Shown: positions 51,024-60,177, numbered from the stretch's first letter. The stretch: DNA of 64,000 nt from Chloroflexota bacterium (GCA_020161935.1 JAIUNI010000020.1:23796-87795); one strand, 5' to 3'. Numbers and translations: made by a program. Notes: a model not told the origin generated them from the sequence alone.

Positions 51024-52948
51024 CAGATATGGCTCAAATCCACGCTGCGTTCGGCGGCGTTCATAAATTTGGTTAGGGTCTTTTCAAAGTAGAGCGAGAT
51101 CGTTCCGGTCGGCCCGTTACGGTGCTTCGACACGATGATGTCGGCTTGATTCGGGAACTCGGTCGCTTCATTGTACATATCATCGCGGTACAAGAACATC
51201 ACAATATCCGCGTCCTGCTCCAGACTCCCGGATTCTCTCAAGTCCGAAAGCTGCGGACGCTTGTCCTGGCGCTGTTCGACGGCGCGTGACAACTGCGCGG
51301 CTGATAAGATGGGTACGTTGAATTCGCGGGCAAGTTCCTTCATGTTACGGCTGATGTAGCTGACTTCCTGTACACGGTTATTTTCGTATGTGCCGCCCGC
51401 ATTCATCAATTGCAAATAATCGACCACGACTAGATCCAGACCGTGTTCACGCTGCATTCGCAAGCATTTGGTACGGAGTTCGAGCGGGTTCAGAGCGGCG
51501 CTGTCGTCGATGTAGATTGGAAATGAGCTTAGATTACCTGCGGCATGAACAAAACGACTGTATTCCTGTTGGTTTAAGGTACCCAGTCGTAATGTCTGAC
51601 TATTTATCGCCGCTTCCATCGAGATCAGCCGCTGAACAATTTGTTCAACACCCATTTCCATACTGAATATTGCGATTCGCTGTTTCAAACGTGCCATATT
51701 CAACGCAGCCGAGAGCATAAATGAGGTGTTATGGTTGACAATGCCATTGGCGACGAAAGAATGACCATCCGGTACGGTCAAATCGTAGCAATGTTGAACG
51801 CCAGCATCTTCAATGCTCGTTACTTCATCCCAGTAATACTGAGGGGAAAGTAAATCGGCGACTATCGGCGCATATTCAGTAATTTGTTCAACTGAATCGG
51901 AATATCTTGTTGATCTGAAATTAGGTTGCAATACAAACTGCGCTTCAATCGGCTCTTGAGCTTGTACAGCGACATAATCGCCGCTTTTCAGTTCGGATAA
52001 CGGCTTCCAAACTTTATGTCCTGTCGATGACAACACCAATACTGGATGTACTTGTGTTCCAGTCAGAGCGTATCCCGCTCTTGTGCGGAAGCGGAGGGTA
52101 GGACGCAGACCGCTATCATAGAAGTGGGACGTGTATTTCATACCTGTGGGTGTTTGGATGCCGATTTCGAGTGGATAGAATGTTCCACCTTCGTCATCCA
52201 GCATTCCATCGACATTTTGAGGTAGCAAGTCTTCGATAGGAACAACACCGTGTTCGGTCGTTATTAGTGTGCCTGCTGCTACGCATTTCCCCATTCCCGG
52301 GCGACCGGCGAAGATGATGAGGTCGGATTTTTGAAAGCCACCTAAGAGTTTGTCGAGGTCTTTAAATCCAGAAGGGACACCTAATGCTGCGTTACGATCA
52401 CCCATAAGATGATCGATACGATCCCAGTAACTTCTGACCGCATCACGCATCGGGATGAGTTCTTTGGTCAGCTTGCGCTCGGTGACGTTGAACAGACGCG
52501 ACTCCGAGTCGGCAATGACCTGTTCGACGGTCATTTCTTCGTTGAGCGCAAGCGCCTTAATCTCATCTGAGGCGGCCATTAAACGGCGGCGGGTTGCGGC
52601 ACGTTCAATGAGGCGACCGTACACCTCGGCGTGGACGGACGTGGGGGCGGCGTTGCTGAGTTGGGTGATATAAGCAGGGCCACCAATTTCGGCAAGCCGA
52701 CCCGTATCCTTGAGTTCTTGGATGAGGGTGACGTAATCAATCGGTTCGCCGCGTTCGTGGAGGCGGGTTAGTCCTTCCCAGATATAGCGGTGACGCAGAA
52801 TAAAAAAATCTTCCGCCGTGAGAAAAGCGGCTATCGAAAAGTACATCACAGGATTAACGAGAATAGCGCCGATGGTGGCTTCTTCCGCTTCCTGACTATA
52901 AGGCGTTTGGAGGTTTCCCCAGTTCGAAATAGGATCGTTCATATTCAT
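51023..52948 (-). CDS. dnaB: Replicative DNA helicase DnaB containing a mini-intein
   Basis: A 641-residue precursor. The N-terminal DnaB domain is at about 15-120 (PYSQEAEEATIGAILVNP) and the RecA-like ATPase starts near 190 with FAGRPGMGK(221). It is interrupted by residues 222-407 and resumes at T408-SFMLSAALNMA. Then come IFSMEMGVEQIVQRL, LDLVVVDYLQLM (Walker B), LSAAQLSRAVEQR and SGSLEQDADIVMFLYRDD. After splicing the product is about 455 residues, normal for DnaB. The intein splits the Walker A box, so the precursor should be inactive. Downstream genes encode the DnaD-like protein and the loader. Confidence 0.97.
   Translation of the reverse strand: MNMNDPISNWGNLQTPYSQEAEEATIGAILVNPVMYFSIAAFLTAEDFFILRHRYIWEGLTRLHERGEPIDYVTLIQELKDTGRLAEIGGPAYITQLSNAAPTSVHAEVYGRLIERAATRRRLMAASDEIKALALNEEMTVEQVIADSESRLFNVTERKLTKELIPMRDAVRSYWDRIDHLMGDRNAALGVPSGFKDLDKLLGGFQKSDLIIFAGRPGMGKCVAAGTLITTEHGVVPIEDLLPQNVDGMLDDEGGTFYPLEIGIQTPTGMKYTSHFYDSGLRPTLRFRTRAGYALTGTQVHPVLVLSSTGHKVWKPLSELKSGDYVAVQAQEPIEAQFVLQPNFRSTRYSDSVEQITEYAPIVADLLSPQYYWDEVTSIEDAGVQHCYDLTVPDGHSFVANGIVNHNTSFMLSAALNMARLKQRIAIFSMEMGVEQIVQRLISMEAAINSQTLRLGTLNQQEYSRFVHAAGNLSSFPIYIDDSAALNPLELRTKCLRMQREHGLDLVVVDYLQLMNAGGTYENNRVQEVSYISRNMKELAREFNVPILSAAQLSRAVEQRQDKRPQLSDLRESGSLEQDADIVMFLYRDDMYNEATEFPNQADIIVSKHRNGPTGTISLYFEKTLTKFMNAAERSVDLSHI
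51728..52285 (-). other. DnaB mini-intein (186 codons)
   Basis: It begins with Cys222 (CVAAGTLITTEHGVVPIEDL, block A), has block B-like GYALTGTQVHPVL with the conserved TxxH, and ends with YDLTVPDGHSFVANGIVNHN and Asn407. The +1 extein residue is Thr408. Between blocks B and F there is only about 70 residues and no LAGLIDADG or HNH motif, so it is a mini-intein that cannot home by itself. The insertion lies between Lys and Thr of the P-loop. Confidence 0.95.
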
Positions 52949-52961
52949 CCGGGCAAGAGAG

Positions 52962-53004
52962 ATAAAAAGCGGTGCGTTATCGGGTAGATGGTCGCACCGC
53001 TTTT
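52962..53004 (-). terminator. Terminator of the bifunctional-nuclease gene
   Basis: On the minus strand AAAAGCGGTGCG and CGCACCGCTTTT form a 12-bp stem with a 16-nt loop, then TATC. It separates the BFN gene from dnaB, whose start lies 14 nt beyond; part of the dnaB leader must therefore come from a promoter near or inside this gap. Confidence 0.8.
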
Positions 53005-53043
53005 CGTATCAGACTATGATCGGTAAAGACCGGAAATAGGACG

Positions 53044-53568
53044 TTATTCGTCCCTATCGTCAAGGTCATCAAGGTCGAGAGTATCGACAAAATCTGCGAA
53101 GGCGCTCAGGCGTTTATCATCAGGCTTTTCATTGCCGTTTTCACTGATCGATTCTTTTTCGATGTCTTCATCTGGCTCGCGGGCGGCTTTATCCATTACG
53201 GACTCGTTGACGAACAGCGGCACAGCGGCACGAACAGCGAGGGCGATGGCATCGCTGGGGCGCGAGTCAATTTCGATTTGCTCACCAGCGACCTCAATAA
53301 CAATACGCGCGTAGTACACTTCTTGCCGTAAATCACTGATTAAAACATGCGCGATTTTACCACCCATTTCGCGGATGACTGAGCGCAAAAGATCATGGGT
53401 GAGCGGGCGCGGTGTGGGGACATCCTGAAGTTTGACGGTAATGGCTTCTGCTTCACACGGGCCAATCCAGATCGGGAGGTAGCGTTCATTATTGTTATCT
53501 TTTAAGACAACGACCCGGTGCTGCGACATCAAACTCACCCGGATGCTATCAATAATAACTTCTATCAT
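53044..53568 (-). CDS. Bifunctional nuclease (BFN/DUF151) family protein
   Basis: A 174-residue protein starting at ATG 53568 (MIEVIID); an upstream ATG at 53589 also fits. The family core is HRVVVLKDNNNERYLPIWIGPCEAEAI ... RPLTHDLLRSVIREMGGKIAHVLISDLRQEVYYARIVIE ... IDSRPSDAIALAVRAAVPLFVNESVMD. A C-terminal acidic tail (about 130-174) is of the kind often fused to UvrB/C-like domains in this family, here just low complexity. The role in nucleic-acid metabolism is by family only. Confidence 0.92.
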   Translation of the reverse strand: MIEVIIDSIRVSLMSQHRVVVLKDNNNERYLPIWIGPCEAEAITVKLQDVPTPRPLTHDLLRSVIREMGGKIAHVLISDLRQEVYYARIVIEVAGEQIEIDSRPSDAIALAVRAAVPLFVNESVMDKAAREPDEDIEKESISENGNEKPDDKRLSAFADFVDTLDLDDLDDRDE

Positions 53569-53805
53569 AAGGTTTGGTGAACCTTTCATACCATAAATCA
53601 GCGATGTTGCTGGACTTGAAAGTCATTATAGCGCTATCGACGGTTCTACAGCAACTACTAAACAGTGGAGGCTTTGGATTCTCATGGTCGAACAAGCGTG
53701 CCATGTGTCTTATATCATGGAAGGCAAGTGCTGATGGTTACTGTGATCGAATTAGCACTCCTCCTAAACTGGTAATGTGAACAAGTTAGCTCATTGGAGA
53801 ACAAC

Positions 53806-54342
53806 ATGAAGGTCTTAGTCGCCTATGCTACTGCACATGGCTCTACTGGCGATGTGGCGCGTCGTATCGGTAGTATTTTGCAGCAGAATGGTCATGATGT
53901 AACAGTGCGCGAGGCGCAGTACATTACGGATGTGAACGGCTATGAGGCATTTGTACTGGGAACGGCGATTGAATCCGGCGTGTGGCTGCCCGCACTGACG
54001 GAATTTGTGATGCGTTTCGAGGGGCAAATCAAGGATAAGCCGACGTATGTATGGGTGAATTGCATCCGCGTGATGGAAGAATACGGCATGAGTCATATTA
54101 TGGAATACTACATGCCGAAGGAACTGCTGGCGAAACTCAATGTCCGTGGCATTACGGCGCTGGCTGGAAAGCTGGACTTAGGCTCGGTTGATTGGACGGA
54201 ACGCTGGACGCTTTCAACCCGTTACGACGGTCACGCATGGCCGACGAATTTTGACGGCGACTTTCGCGATTGGGACAAGATTTTCGACTGGGGAATCTCG
54301 GTCATCAAGGATTTGCAAGCGGTTAAACTTCAGCAAATCTAG
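53806..54342 (+). CDS. Flavodoxin-domain protein (HemG-like)
   Basis: A 178-residue protein starting at ATG 53806 with GGAG 6 nt upstream. The FMN phosphate loop is YATAHGSTGDVARRIG, followed by GYEAFVLGTAIESGVWLPALTEFVMRF, typical of flavodoxin_5/HemG (menaquinone-dependent protoporphyrinogen oxidase). C-terminal DWDKIFDWGISV is also seen in that group. No haem genes are nearby, so a general flavin reductase or electron carrier remains possible. Confidence 0.88.
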   Translation: MKVLVAYATAHGSTGDVARRIGSILQQNGHDVTVREAQYITDVNGYEAFVLGTAIESGVWLPALTEFVMRFEGQIKDKPTYVWVNCIRVMEEYGMSHIMEYYMPKELLAKLNVRGITALAGKLDLGSVDWTERWTLSTRYDGHAWPTNFDGDFRDWDKIFDWGISVIKDLQAVKLQQI

Positions 54343-54414
54343 AATCAATCCTCCTTCTGCTCGAACCGCTTCGATTATACTGAGGCTGTCGTTCAACCAA
54401 TGAAGGACAGCCTC

Positions 54415-55071
54415 ATGCGTAAATACTGCTGGTTGATATTCACCTTGTTGGCAAGTTGCAGCGGCTTGCAAGATAAAGTTCGTACACCCCTGATTGGCTT
54501 CGGCGATATTGAAGCTGAATATCACTTTGATACCCCAACGACTGCTTGGGATACATTCCGCTTGCCGGATGATGCAGCATTTTTTAGCGTGAGCGATGGT
54601 GCGCTGAACGGCGCGGTGCTGGGAGATCGGGGTTATATCTGGTCGCTTCATTCGGTGAATTATAGCGACCTGAGCATAAAGGCGACCTTGCAGCAGACGC
54701 GCGGGATTGAAGGGAACGGCTTCGGGGTGATGTGCCGCGCGGATGCGGAGGGCAACGGTTACTATTTCGTCCTCTCCAGCGCCGGACAGTTTGCTATTTT
54801 GAAGGCTGTATCCGGTACGCCGGACCCGATCCAACTGGTGAAATGGCAGGGCAGTGGCGCAGTGAAAAAGGGCGATGCGATCAATTCGATTGAGGCGATT
54901 TGTTTAGAGGATTATCTCAGTTTCACCGTCAATGGTGTGTTCATCGCGGAAGCACGGGATGACAGCTTCAAAAGTGGGCAAACGGGTGTCGTGCTGGGGG
55001 CAGTCGATGAAACCGCGTGGGTGCGCTTTGATGACATCATCATTCGTAACGTGCGGGTAATCGGCGGCTAG
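54415..55071 (+). CDS. Lipoprotein with concanavalin/LamG-like domain
   Basis: A 218-residue protein. ATG 54415 is chosen because AAGGA lies 8 nt upstream. The lipobox LLASC at residues 13-17 follows a short hydrophobic stretch, so it should be lipid-anchored. The rest reads as a beta-sandwich (YHFDTPTTAWDTFRLPDDAAFFSVSDGALNG ... GFGVMCRADAEGNGYYFVLSSAGQFAILK ... AWVRFDDIIIRNVRV), like the LamG/DUF1080 group of glycan-binding domains. It shares the palindromic stop CTAG with the convergent kinase gene. Confidence 0.8.
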   Translation: MRKYCWLIFTLLASCSGLQDKVRTPLIGFGDIEAEYHFDTPTTAWDTFRLPDDAAFFSVSDGALNGAVLGDRGYIWSLHSVNYSDLSIKATLQQTRGIEGNGFGVMCRADAEGNGYYFVLSSAGQFAILKAVSGTPDPIQLVKWQGSGAVKKGDAINSIEAICLEDYLSFTVNGVFIAEARDDSFKSGQTGVVLGAVDETAWVRFDDIIIRNVRVIGG

Positions 55072-56069
55072 GCGGTTGACCAATTGTCAATCGCCCATGC
55101 CAGTTCATCGGGTGAGGGGGTGTAGTTGCCGACGCGACGCACGACCAAGCCGCTGGCATAATTGGCGAGGCTGGTCGCATCGGCTAACGAAATGCCCGCA
55201 CTGACTGCTAGTGTAATGACCGTGATGGTGGTGTCGCCAGCGCCAACGGTATCGTAGACATCGGTGACAGCGGGTGCGGGGCAGTGGGTGACTTCGCCGG
55301 AAGCGGTGCAGACGGTCGCGCCATCACCGCCGCGCGTAATCACCATTCCCCGTGTTAGCACAAGCGATTTGCATAAGTCCTGCGAGGCTTGCTCGAAGTC
55401 GGCGTTGGTTGTTAGATCGCGCCGGAGGTAATCACGCGCTTCGTCGGCGTTACATTTGACGACCCCGAATCCAATATATTTTTCGAGTTTGCCCTGTGCG
55501 TCAGCCGTCAACAAAATGCCTTTTTCTGAAGCAAGCTGCTTGACCGTGTTGACAAGTGATGGTGTGAGCAAACCCGTATGATAGTCCGATAGCAGGACGG
55601 CACTGGCACGGGGTATCTGTTCGCTGATTGCGGCAGTGATACTCGTTTCGACCTCACGACTGATCGGCTCGCGGGAAAGGGTGTCGAGGCGGGCGACCTG
55701 CTGCGGGAAGCGTAACCCCATATGCGCCATGATGCGTGTTTTGACGGTTGTCGGACGGCTGGGATCAACGATGAGGGTATCGATTTGGATGCCGCGTGTT
55801 TGCAAGACTTGCCGGACACTGGCGGCATTGGTATCTGAGCCGATGACCCCGACCTGAATTGCGGTGCTGCCCAACGCCACGATGTTCGCGGCGGGGTTGG
55901 CTGCGCCGCCGGGGATCAACTGACGCGACTCGAATTCGAGTACCGGAATGGGGGCTTCGCGGCTCATGCGGGTGGCTTTGCCCGTCAAGTATTCATCGAG
56001 TATGAGATCACCAATGACGAGGATGCGCTGCCCCGCGAGTTGGGGGATAAGGTGTTTGAGATTAGCCAT
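55068..56069 (-). CDS. PfkB-family sugar kinase (heptose-7-phosphate kinase-like)
   Basis: A 333-residue ribokinase-fold enzyme. The N-terminus (ILVIGDLILDEYLTGKATRMSREAPIPVLEFESRQLIPGGAANPAANIVALG) is strongly like the RfaE1/HldE kinase domain. The C-terminal DTVGAGDTTITVITLAVSAG carries the catalytic Asp and anion hole. It likely phosphorylates heptose-7-phosphate or another sugar for glycan building. The start overlaps the GT9-GT26 fusion stop by 8 bp. A separate ADP-heptose synthase domain is not in the window. Confidence 0.9.
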   Translation of the reverse strand: MANLKHLIPQLAGQRILVIGDLILDEYLTGKATRMSREAPIPVLEFESRQLIPGGAANPAANIVALGSTAIQVGVIGSDTNAASVRQVLQTRGIQIDTLIVDPSRPTTVKTRIMAHMGLRFPQQVARLDTLSREPISREVETSITAAISEQIPRASAVLLSDYHTGLLTPSLVNTVKQLASEKGILLTADAQGKLEKYIGFGVVKCNADEARDYLRRDLTTNADFEQASQDLCKSLVLTRGMVITRGGDGATVCTASGEVTHCPAPAVTDVYDTVGAGDTTITVITLAVSAGISLADATSLANYASGLVVRRVGNYTPSPDELAWAIDNWSTA

Positions 56070-57888
56070 TATTACCTTTTAACAGTACCGCCACTACGAA
56101 ACGCGGCAGACGCAGCATACGGCGAATGCGCCACGGTTGCAGGTAGAGCCTATATAACCATTCTAACCCGAAACGCCGCATCCACTGTGGCGCACGGGGT
56201 ACGATACCCGCGATAAAGTCGAACGAGCCGCCGACACCCATTGCCATTTTGACCTGCAAACGGGGAAGGTTGCGGGCAATCCACTTATCCTGCTCGGGCG
56301 CACCATACGCCACGAATAGAATATCCGCACCGCTGGCATTCACCTGCTCGACAATCGCGTCTTCCTCGTTTGGTGCAGGGCTGCCACTGTAGATGCCGAC
56401 AATTTGGAGCGTGAGATATTGCTGGCGGAGAACTTGAGCGGCTTTATCGGCGACACCGGGGGCAGCGCCGAGGAAGTAGAGTTTCCAGCCTGTTTGGGCG
56501 GCACATTCCGCGATTTTCGGCACACCGTCCGAGCCGGTGACTCGTTCCGGCAGCGGCTGACCGAGGTGCTTGGCTGCCCACAACAAGCCTATACCATCCG
56601 GCACACACAAATCTGCGCGAGAGAGAATGTTGTGAAAGTTCACATCCTGCCGCGCGATCATCATAAATTCGGGATTGATGGTGCAGACGTGGTGGATGCG
56701 ATCTGATGCAACCCACTTGCCAATTAAATCCAGCCATTCGGGATAGGTGATGGCATCGACGGGGAGGCCGAGAATACGGATACGTTTTTGCCAGCGTGGC
56801 GCAGGAAGTGGTTTGGAGGGTAAGAAGCGCGTTCCTGTAAAATCTTCGGCTGTGATGTGCTTCACCGCGTCGAGGACATGCGCGACCGTGACCATCCGCA
56901 TACAGGTGCGGGCAGGGCAGCCTTCACGCAAGCCGATGCTGTGCCCGACATAGCTGCACGGGCTGCATTCAGGCGCACTGCGGACGACGACCGATTTACT
57001 TGATGGTGTCCACGGCCCCCACGCCTCCGCATTACTCGGACCGAAAATCGCAACAAGGGGCGTGCCAACAGCAGCCGCGAGGTGCATCACACCGCTATCC
57101 GCACCGATATAGAGATCGGCGGCTTGAATGACACCTGCCAGTTTGGCGAGGGTTGTTTGTCCGGTTAAGTCCAACGGTTGGGTTTTCATCGCGGCTTTGA
57201 TAGCATCGCCACCATCGTTCTGCCCACCGACCAGCACGATTTGGGCGTTGTACTGTTCATGAAGGGCATCGGCAAGCGCGGCGAATTGGGCAGCATCCCA
57301 ACGGCGAGCAAGGCTGTAACCCCCGCTGCCGGGGTGGATGATGACAGTGCTGAGTGCTGAGTGCCGGGTACTGAGCGTTTCAGCAGGGCTGACAGTGACG
57401 GTCGCGGGGCGGGGTTCTGGCGATGCGCCGAGTAAACCCACCAAATCGAGCCAGTACTGCGCCTGATGTTTTGCCCCGAAGCCATCATCGGGTAAGCGAT
57501 GGGTGAGAAACCAACCGTTCCCGTTATCTATGCCGATGCGCTGTTTTGCGCCGGAGGCAAAGGCGATTAGGGCAAATTTAAGCGTGCCGAGTTTGAGGGT
57601 GAAGTGGTGAAAGAAAACGACCGCATCATAGTTGCCATTCCTTAGAGCGAAGATGCGGCGGAGGTTGGCGGGTTGAAAGAACGCACGTGACCCGTTGAAC
57701 TGTTTCTTGTCGAATGTGATGATTTCATCGACCAGTTGAAGACCCTCGATCACGGGCGCGGTATGCGCCGTCGTGAGCAGGGTGATGTGCGCGTCCGGTT
57801 TGGCTTCTCGAAGGGCGGAAAGCGCGGGAGTCGAGAGGATGAGGTCGCCCAGATCGGCGAGTTGGACGATGAGGTAGCGTTCACGCAT
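56062..57888 (-). CDS. Fused glycosyltransferase: GT9 (heptosyltransferase-like) plus GT26 (WecG/TagA)
   Basis: A 608-residue protein. Residues 1-345 are GT9-like: LIVQLADLGDLILSTPALSALREAKP, IIHPGSGGYSLARRWDAAQFAALADAL, LVGGQNDG and YIGADSGVMHLAAAVGTPLVAIFGPSN. Then CSPCSYVG ... CPARTCMRMV, a short linker and residues about 376-600 of GT26: ILGLPVDAITYPEWLDLIGKWV, TINPEFMMIAR, PDGIGLLWAAK, ERVTGSDGVPKIAE, FVAYGAPEQDKWIARNLP, GVGGSFDFIAGIVPRAPQWMRRFGLEWLYRL. Two transferase steps in one chain suggest channelling in surface-glycan synthesis. It is flanked by sugar kinase and GT4 genes. Confidence 0.93.
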   Translation of the reverse strand: MRERYLIVQLADLGDLILSTPALSALREAKPDAHITLLTTAHTAPVIEGLQLVDEIITFDKKQFNGSRAFFQPANLRRIFALRNGNYDAVVFFHHFTLKLGTLKFALIAFASGAKQRIGIDNGNGWFLTHRLPDDGFGAKHQAQYWLDLVGLLGASPEPRPATVTVSPAETLSTRHSALSTVIIHPGSGGYSLARRWDAAQFAALADALHEQYNAQIVLVGGQNDGGDAIKAAMKTQPLDLTGQTTLAKLAGVIQAADLYIGADSGVMHLAAAVGTPLVAIFGPSNAEAWGPWTPSSKSVVVRSAPECSPCSYVGHSIGLREGCPARTCMRMVTVAHVLDAVKHITAEDFTGTRFLPSKPLPAPRWQKRIRILGLPVDAITYPEWLDLIGKWVASDRIHHVCTINPEFMMIARQDVNFHNILSRADLCVPDGIGLLWAAKHLGQPLPERVTGSDGVPKIAECAAQTGWKLYFLGAAPGVADKAAQVLRQQYLTLQIVGIYSGSPAPNEEDAIVEQVNASGADILFVAYGAPEQDKWIARNLPRLQVKMAMGVGGSFDFIAGIVPRAPQWMRRFGLEWLYRLYLQPWRIRRMLRLPRFVVAVLLKGNNG

Positions 57889-57924
57889 GTTGATTCGAGT
57901 TGAACAGTAGGATTTTCATGGGCT

Positions 57925-59007
57925 TCAGTATTGCGCTGATTCAAGCGCACTTAGCAGTTGAACGGCAGCGGCTTCCCACGTAAATGTTTTAACCCGCTGG
58001 TAGCCTTTGGTGATTAACGATTGGCGCAGACTTTCGGCTTGTGCGAGCTGGCTCATGGCATCCGCAATTGATTGGGTAGCTAAAGGGTCAACTAGCAAGC
58101 CAGCATTACCAACCAGTTCGGGCAGGCTGGATGTACGGCTGGCGATCACCGCTGTACCGCTGTGCATGGCTTCCAACGCTGGAAAGCCGAAACCTTCATA
58201 GAGCGATGGGAATACAAGCGCTAATGCTCCGGCGTACAGTGCGCCTTTATCCACGTCATCAATATAGCCTGTCTGGTGGATGCCTTCAACACCCGATGTC
58301 CACGCAGGGTCATACAGCCAGCCCTTACCCCCTGCCAGCACCAATCCGGCGGGGTCGGAAGGGTTTTGCTCGCGCCAGCGGGTATAGGCTTGGACGAGGC
58401 GGGCGATGTTCTTGCGGGGTTGAAGCGTCCCTATAAATAGGAAGTAACGTTCGGGTAATTGGTATTTGTGCCGTACTGCTTCAATGTTGCCAACTGTGGG
58501 TGCATCCACACCGGGGTAGAGGACGCGGATTTTCGATGTGGGGGTGCCATAGAACTGATGTAAATCGTCGGCGGTGGCTTGGCTGTCCGCCAAGATGACC
58601 GAGGCGCGGCTGGCACTATAGCGGGTCGTCCAATCAAGGTAGAGGCGCTGCTTGACCGGGTGGGCTTGTGGAAAGTGTTTGAAGCCGAGATCATGCACGG
58701 TTACAACAGCCCGCCCCGGAAAAAGAATAGGTAAGGTGTGGGCAGGCACAAAAGTCACATCCGGTCGATCTTGCCAGAGGGCAGCGGCGAAGCGAAGATG
58801 CGTCCATGCGCGTTGAAACGTAATAACGCACTGCTCGACAAGGGGTGAGGACGGAAACAAGTCCGGTCGCGGTTGGTCGCGAAAGTAGAGCGTGATGTTG
58901 TGTTTGGTGTTCAGGCGGATGAGTGACCGGATCAGTTGAATGGCGTAATTTTCGGTGCCGGTGACGCGGGCAACGGTACACCGGCTGGCATCAATTGCGA
59001 TACGCAC
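57925..59007 (-). CDS. Glycosyltransferase family 4 protein
   Basis: A 360-residue GT-B enzyme with a GTG start at 59007 (MRIAIDASRC). It has TFVPAHTLPILF, VVTVHDLGFKHFPQAHPVKQRLYLD, YFLFIGTLQPRKNIARLVQAY, LVLAGGKGWLYDPAW, ALALVFPSLYEGFGFPALEAMHSGTAVI (E-x7-E) and TSSLPELVGNAGLLVDP. Paralogous to 43401-44522. Its start abuts the stop of the upstream membrane-protein gene (no gap). Confidence 0.92.
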   Translation of the reverse strand: MRIAIDASRCTVARVTGTENYAIQLIRSLIRLNTKHNITLYFRDQPRPDLFPSSPLVEQCVITFQRAWTHLRFAAALWQDRPDVTFVPAHTLPILFPGRAVVTVHDLGFKHFPQAHPVKQRLYLDWTTRYSASRASVILADSQATADDLHQFYGTPTSKIRVLYPGVDAPTVGNIEAVRHKYQLPERYFLFIGTLQPRKNIARLVQAYTRWREQNPSDPAGLVLAGGKGWLYDPAWTSGVEGIHQTGYIDDVDKGALYAGALALVFPSLYEGFGFPALEAMHSGTAVIASRTSSLPELVGNAGLLVDPLATQSIADAMSQLAQAESLRQSLITKGYQRVKTFTWEAAAVQLLSALESAQY

Positions 59008-60054
59008 TTATTGACGCTGCCTGAAGACCAACGGCAGCAGCCAAATGAGGACGATGATGACAATCGCGACCGGCCAAACCGACGCGGCGAAGAAGGTAAC
59101 ATCGGTCGGCAGCAGGTTCAGGGTGATGAGCGAACCGGCCACACCAGCGATTAGTAAGATGAAAGCGGGCAGTACGAGGCGTGGTTCTTTCGGGCTGGAA
59201 AGTAACCACGTCAGCAGCAGGGCCAACCCACTGGCGGCAATGAAAAGCGGCCAGCCTTGTTGAAGTCCGACCGAAGCCGGTTGAGCCAAGTAGAAGTAAA
59301 CCCCGCCTAAGGCGATGAATAAAAGCCCAAATAACAACGAACCGCGTGACCAGCGGCGGGCGGCGAGCCAGCGCGTGAAGAGCGCGAGGCCGATACCGAC
59401 CAAGATGATAGTGATAAACAGATTGGTATCCGGCAAGACGCGCAGGGATGTCCCGCTAAAGGTGAGCCACCCACCAATGCCGATGAGCAGCACCGCCGGA
59501 ATGACCGAGGCAAGCTGCCCCCGTTTTAGGGTGGAGAGGGGTGGTACGGGAAAATAGCGTTCGGGGTTTTCCAAACGGGCTTGGCGTTCGGCTTTGGCCT
59601 GTGCATCGGCTTCGATGCGGGCGAGGCGTGCTTGTTCGGCGGCCTCTTGCTCGGCGATGACATCGTTCAGTGTGGAGACGGCAGCCAGCGCGGCCTCGAT
59701 GTCTAACCCATCAGTAACGTTGACCGGCAATGAATCACCTGTTACCTCCACCGAGGGTTCAGTAATGGTTTCCGTTAAGGGTAAATCGGATACGGCGGAT
59801 TCGACATCGGTTAGGATGACGGTATCATCAGCGTCCGACTCTAAAACGGTTTCCTCAACCAGATCTTCCTCTACAACGGGTTCAAGTTCCTCATCCGCAA
59901 TCGCCAGTGATTCCTGTTCGGTTTCGTCCTCCGGCTCGGAGACGGGTGGTAGTTTGTCGGCAGGAGGGGCATAACGCAAATCATCGTCGGTTTGGTCAAA
60001 GCCAGCCGGATTATTTTCGGATTCAGGGTTGAGGTCGCGTTCGTCGTTTGTCAT
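59008..60054 (-). CDS. Polytopic membrane protein with long acidic N-terminus
   Basis: A 348-residue protein. The first 130 residues are acidic and low-complexity (EDETEQESLAIADEELEPVV). A charged helix (about 135-170, AEQEAAEQARLARIEADAQA) and six to seven transmembrane segments (about 185-345) follow. No family is recognised. It heads the glycan operon (GT4, GT9-GT26, PfkB), so a role in polysaccharide export or organisation is possible but unproven. Confidence 0.7.
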   Translation of the reverse strand: MTNDERDLNPESENNPAGFDQTDDDLRYAPPADKLPPVSEPEDETEQESLAIADEELEPVVEEDLVEETVLESDADDTVILTDVESAVSDLPLTETITEPSVEVTGDSLPVNVTDGLDIEAALAAVSTLNDVIAEQEAAEQARLARIEADAQAKAERQARLENPERYFPVPPLSTLKRGQLASVIPAVLLIGIGGWLTFSGTSLRVLPDTNLFITIILVGIGLALFTRWLAARRWSRGSLLFGLLFIALGGVYFYLAQPASVGLQQGWPLFIAASGLALLLTWLLSSPKEPRLVLPAFILLIAGVAGSLITLNLLPTDVTFFAASVWPVAIVIIVLIWLLPLVFRQRQ

Positions 60055-60137
60055 GGTGGATATTATGGCGTTTTTTAGGATTATGCGCCAGAGGCAGGCG
60101 GAAAATTGATTATGAAGTCGATTTTTGAGGTTAAGAC

Positions 60138-60166
60138 TTGATACTCGATTTGCCAGCCGTTATAAT
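60138..60166 (+). promoter_or_regulatory. Sigma-70 promoter of tRNA-Cys
   Basis: TTGATA (60138-60143), a 17-nt spacer and a perfect TATAAT (60161-60166), 11 nt before the tRNA. Confidence 0.8.
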
Positions 60167-60177
60167 CTGAACCCTAT

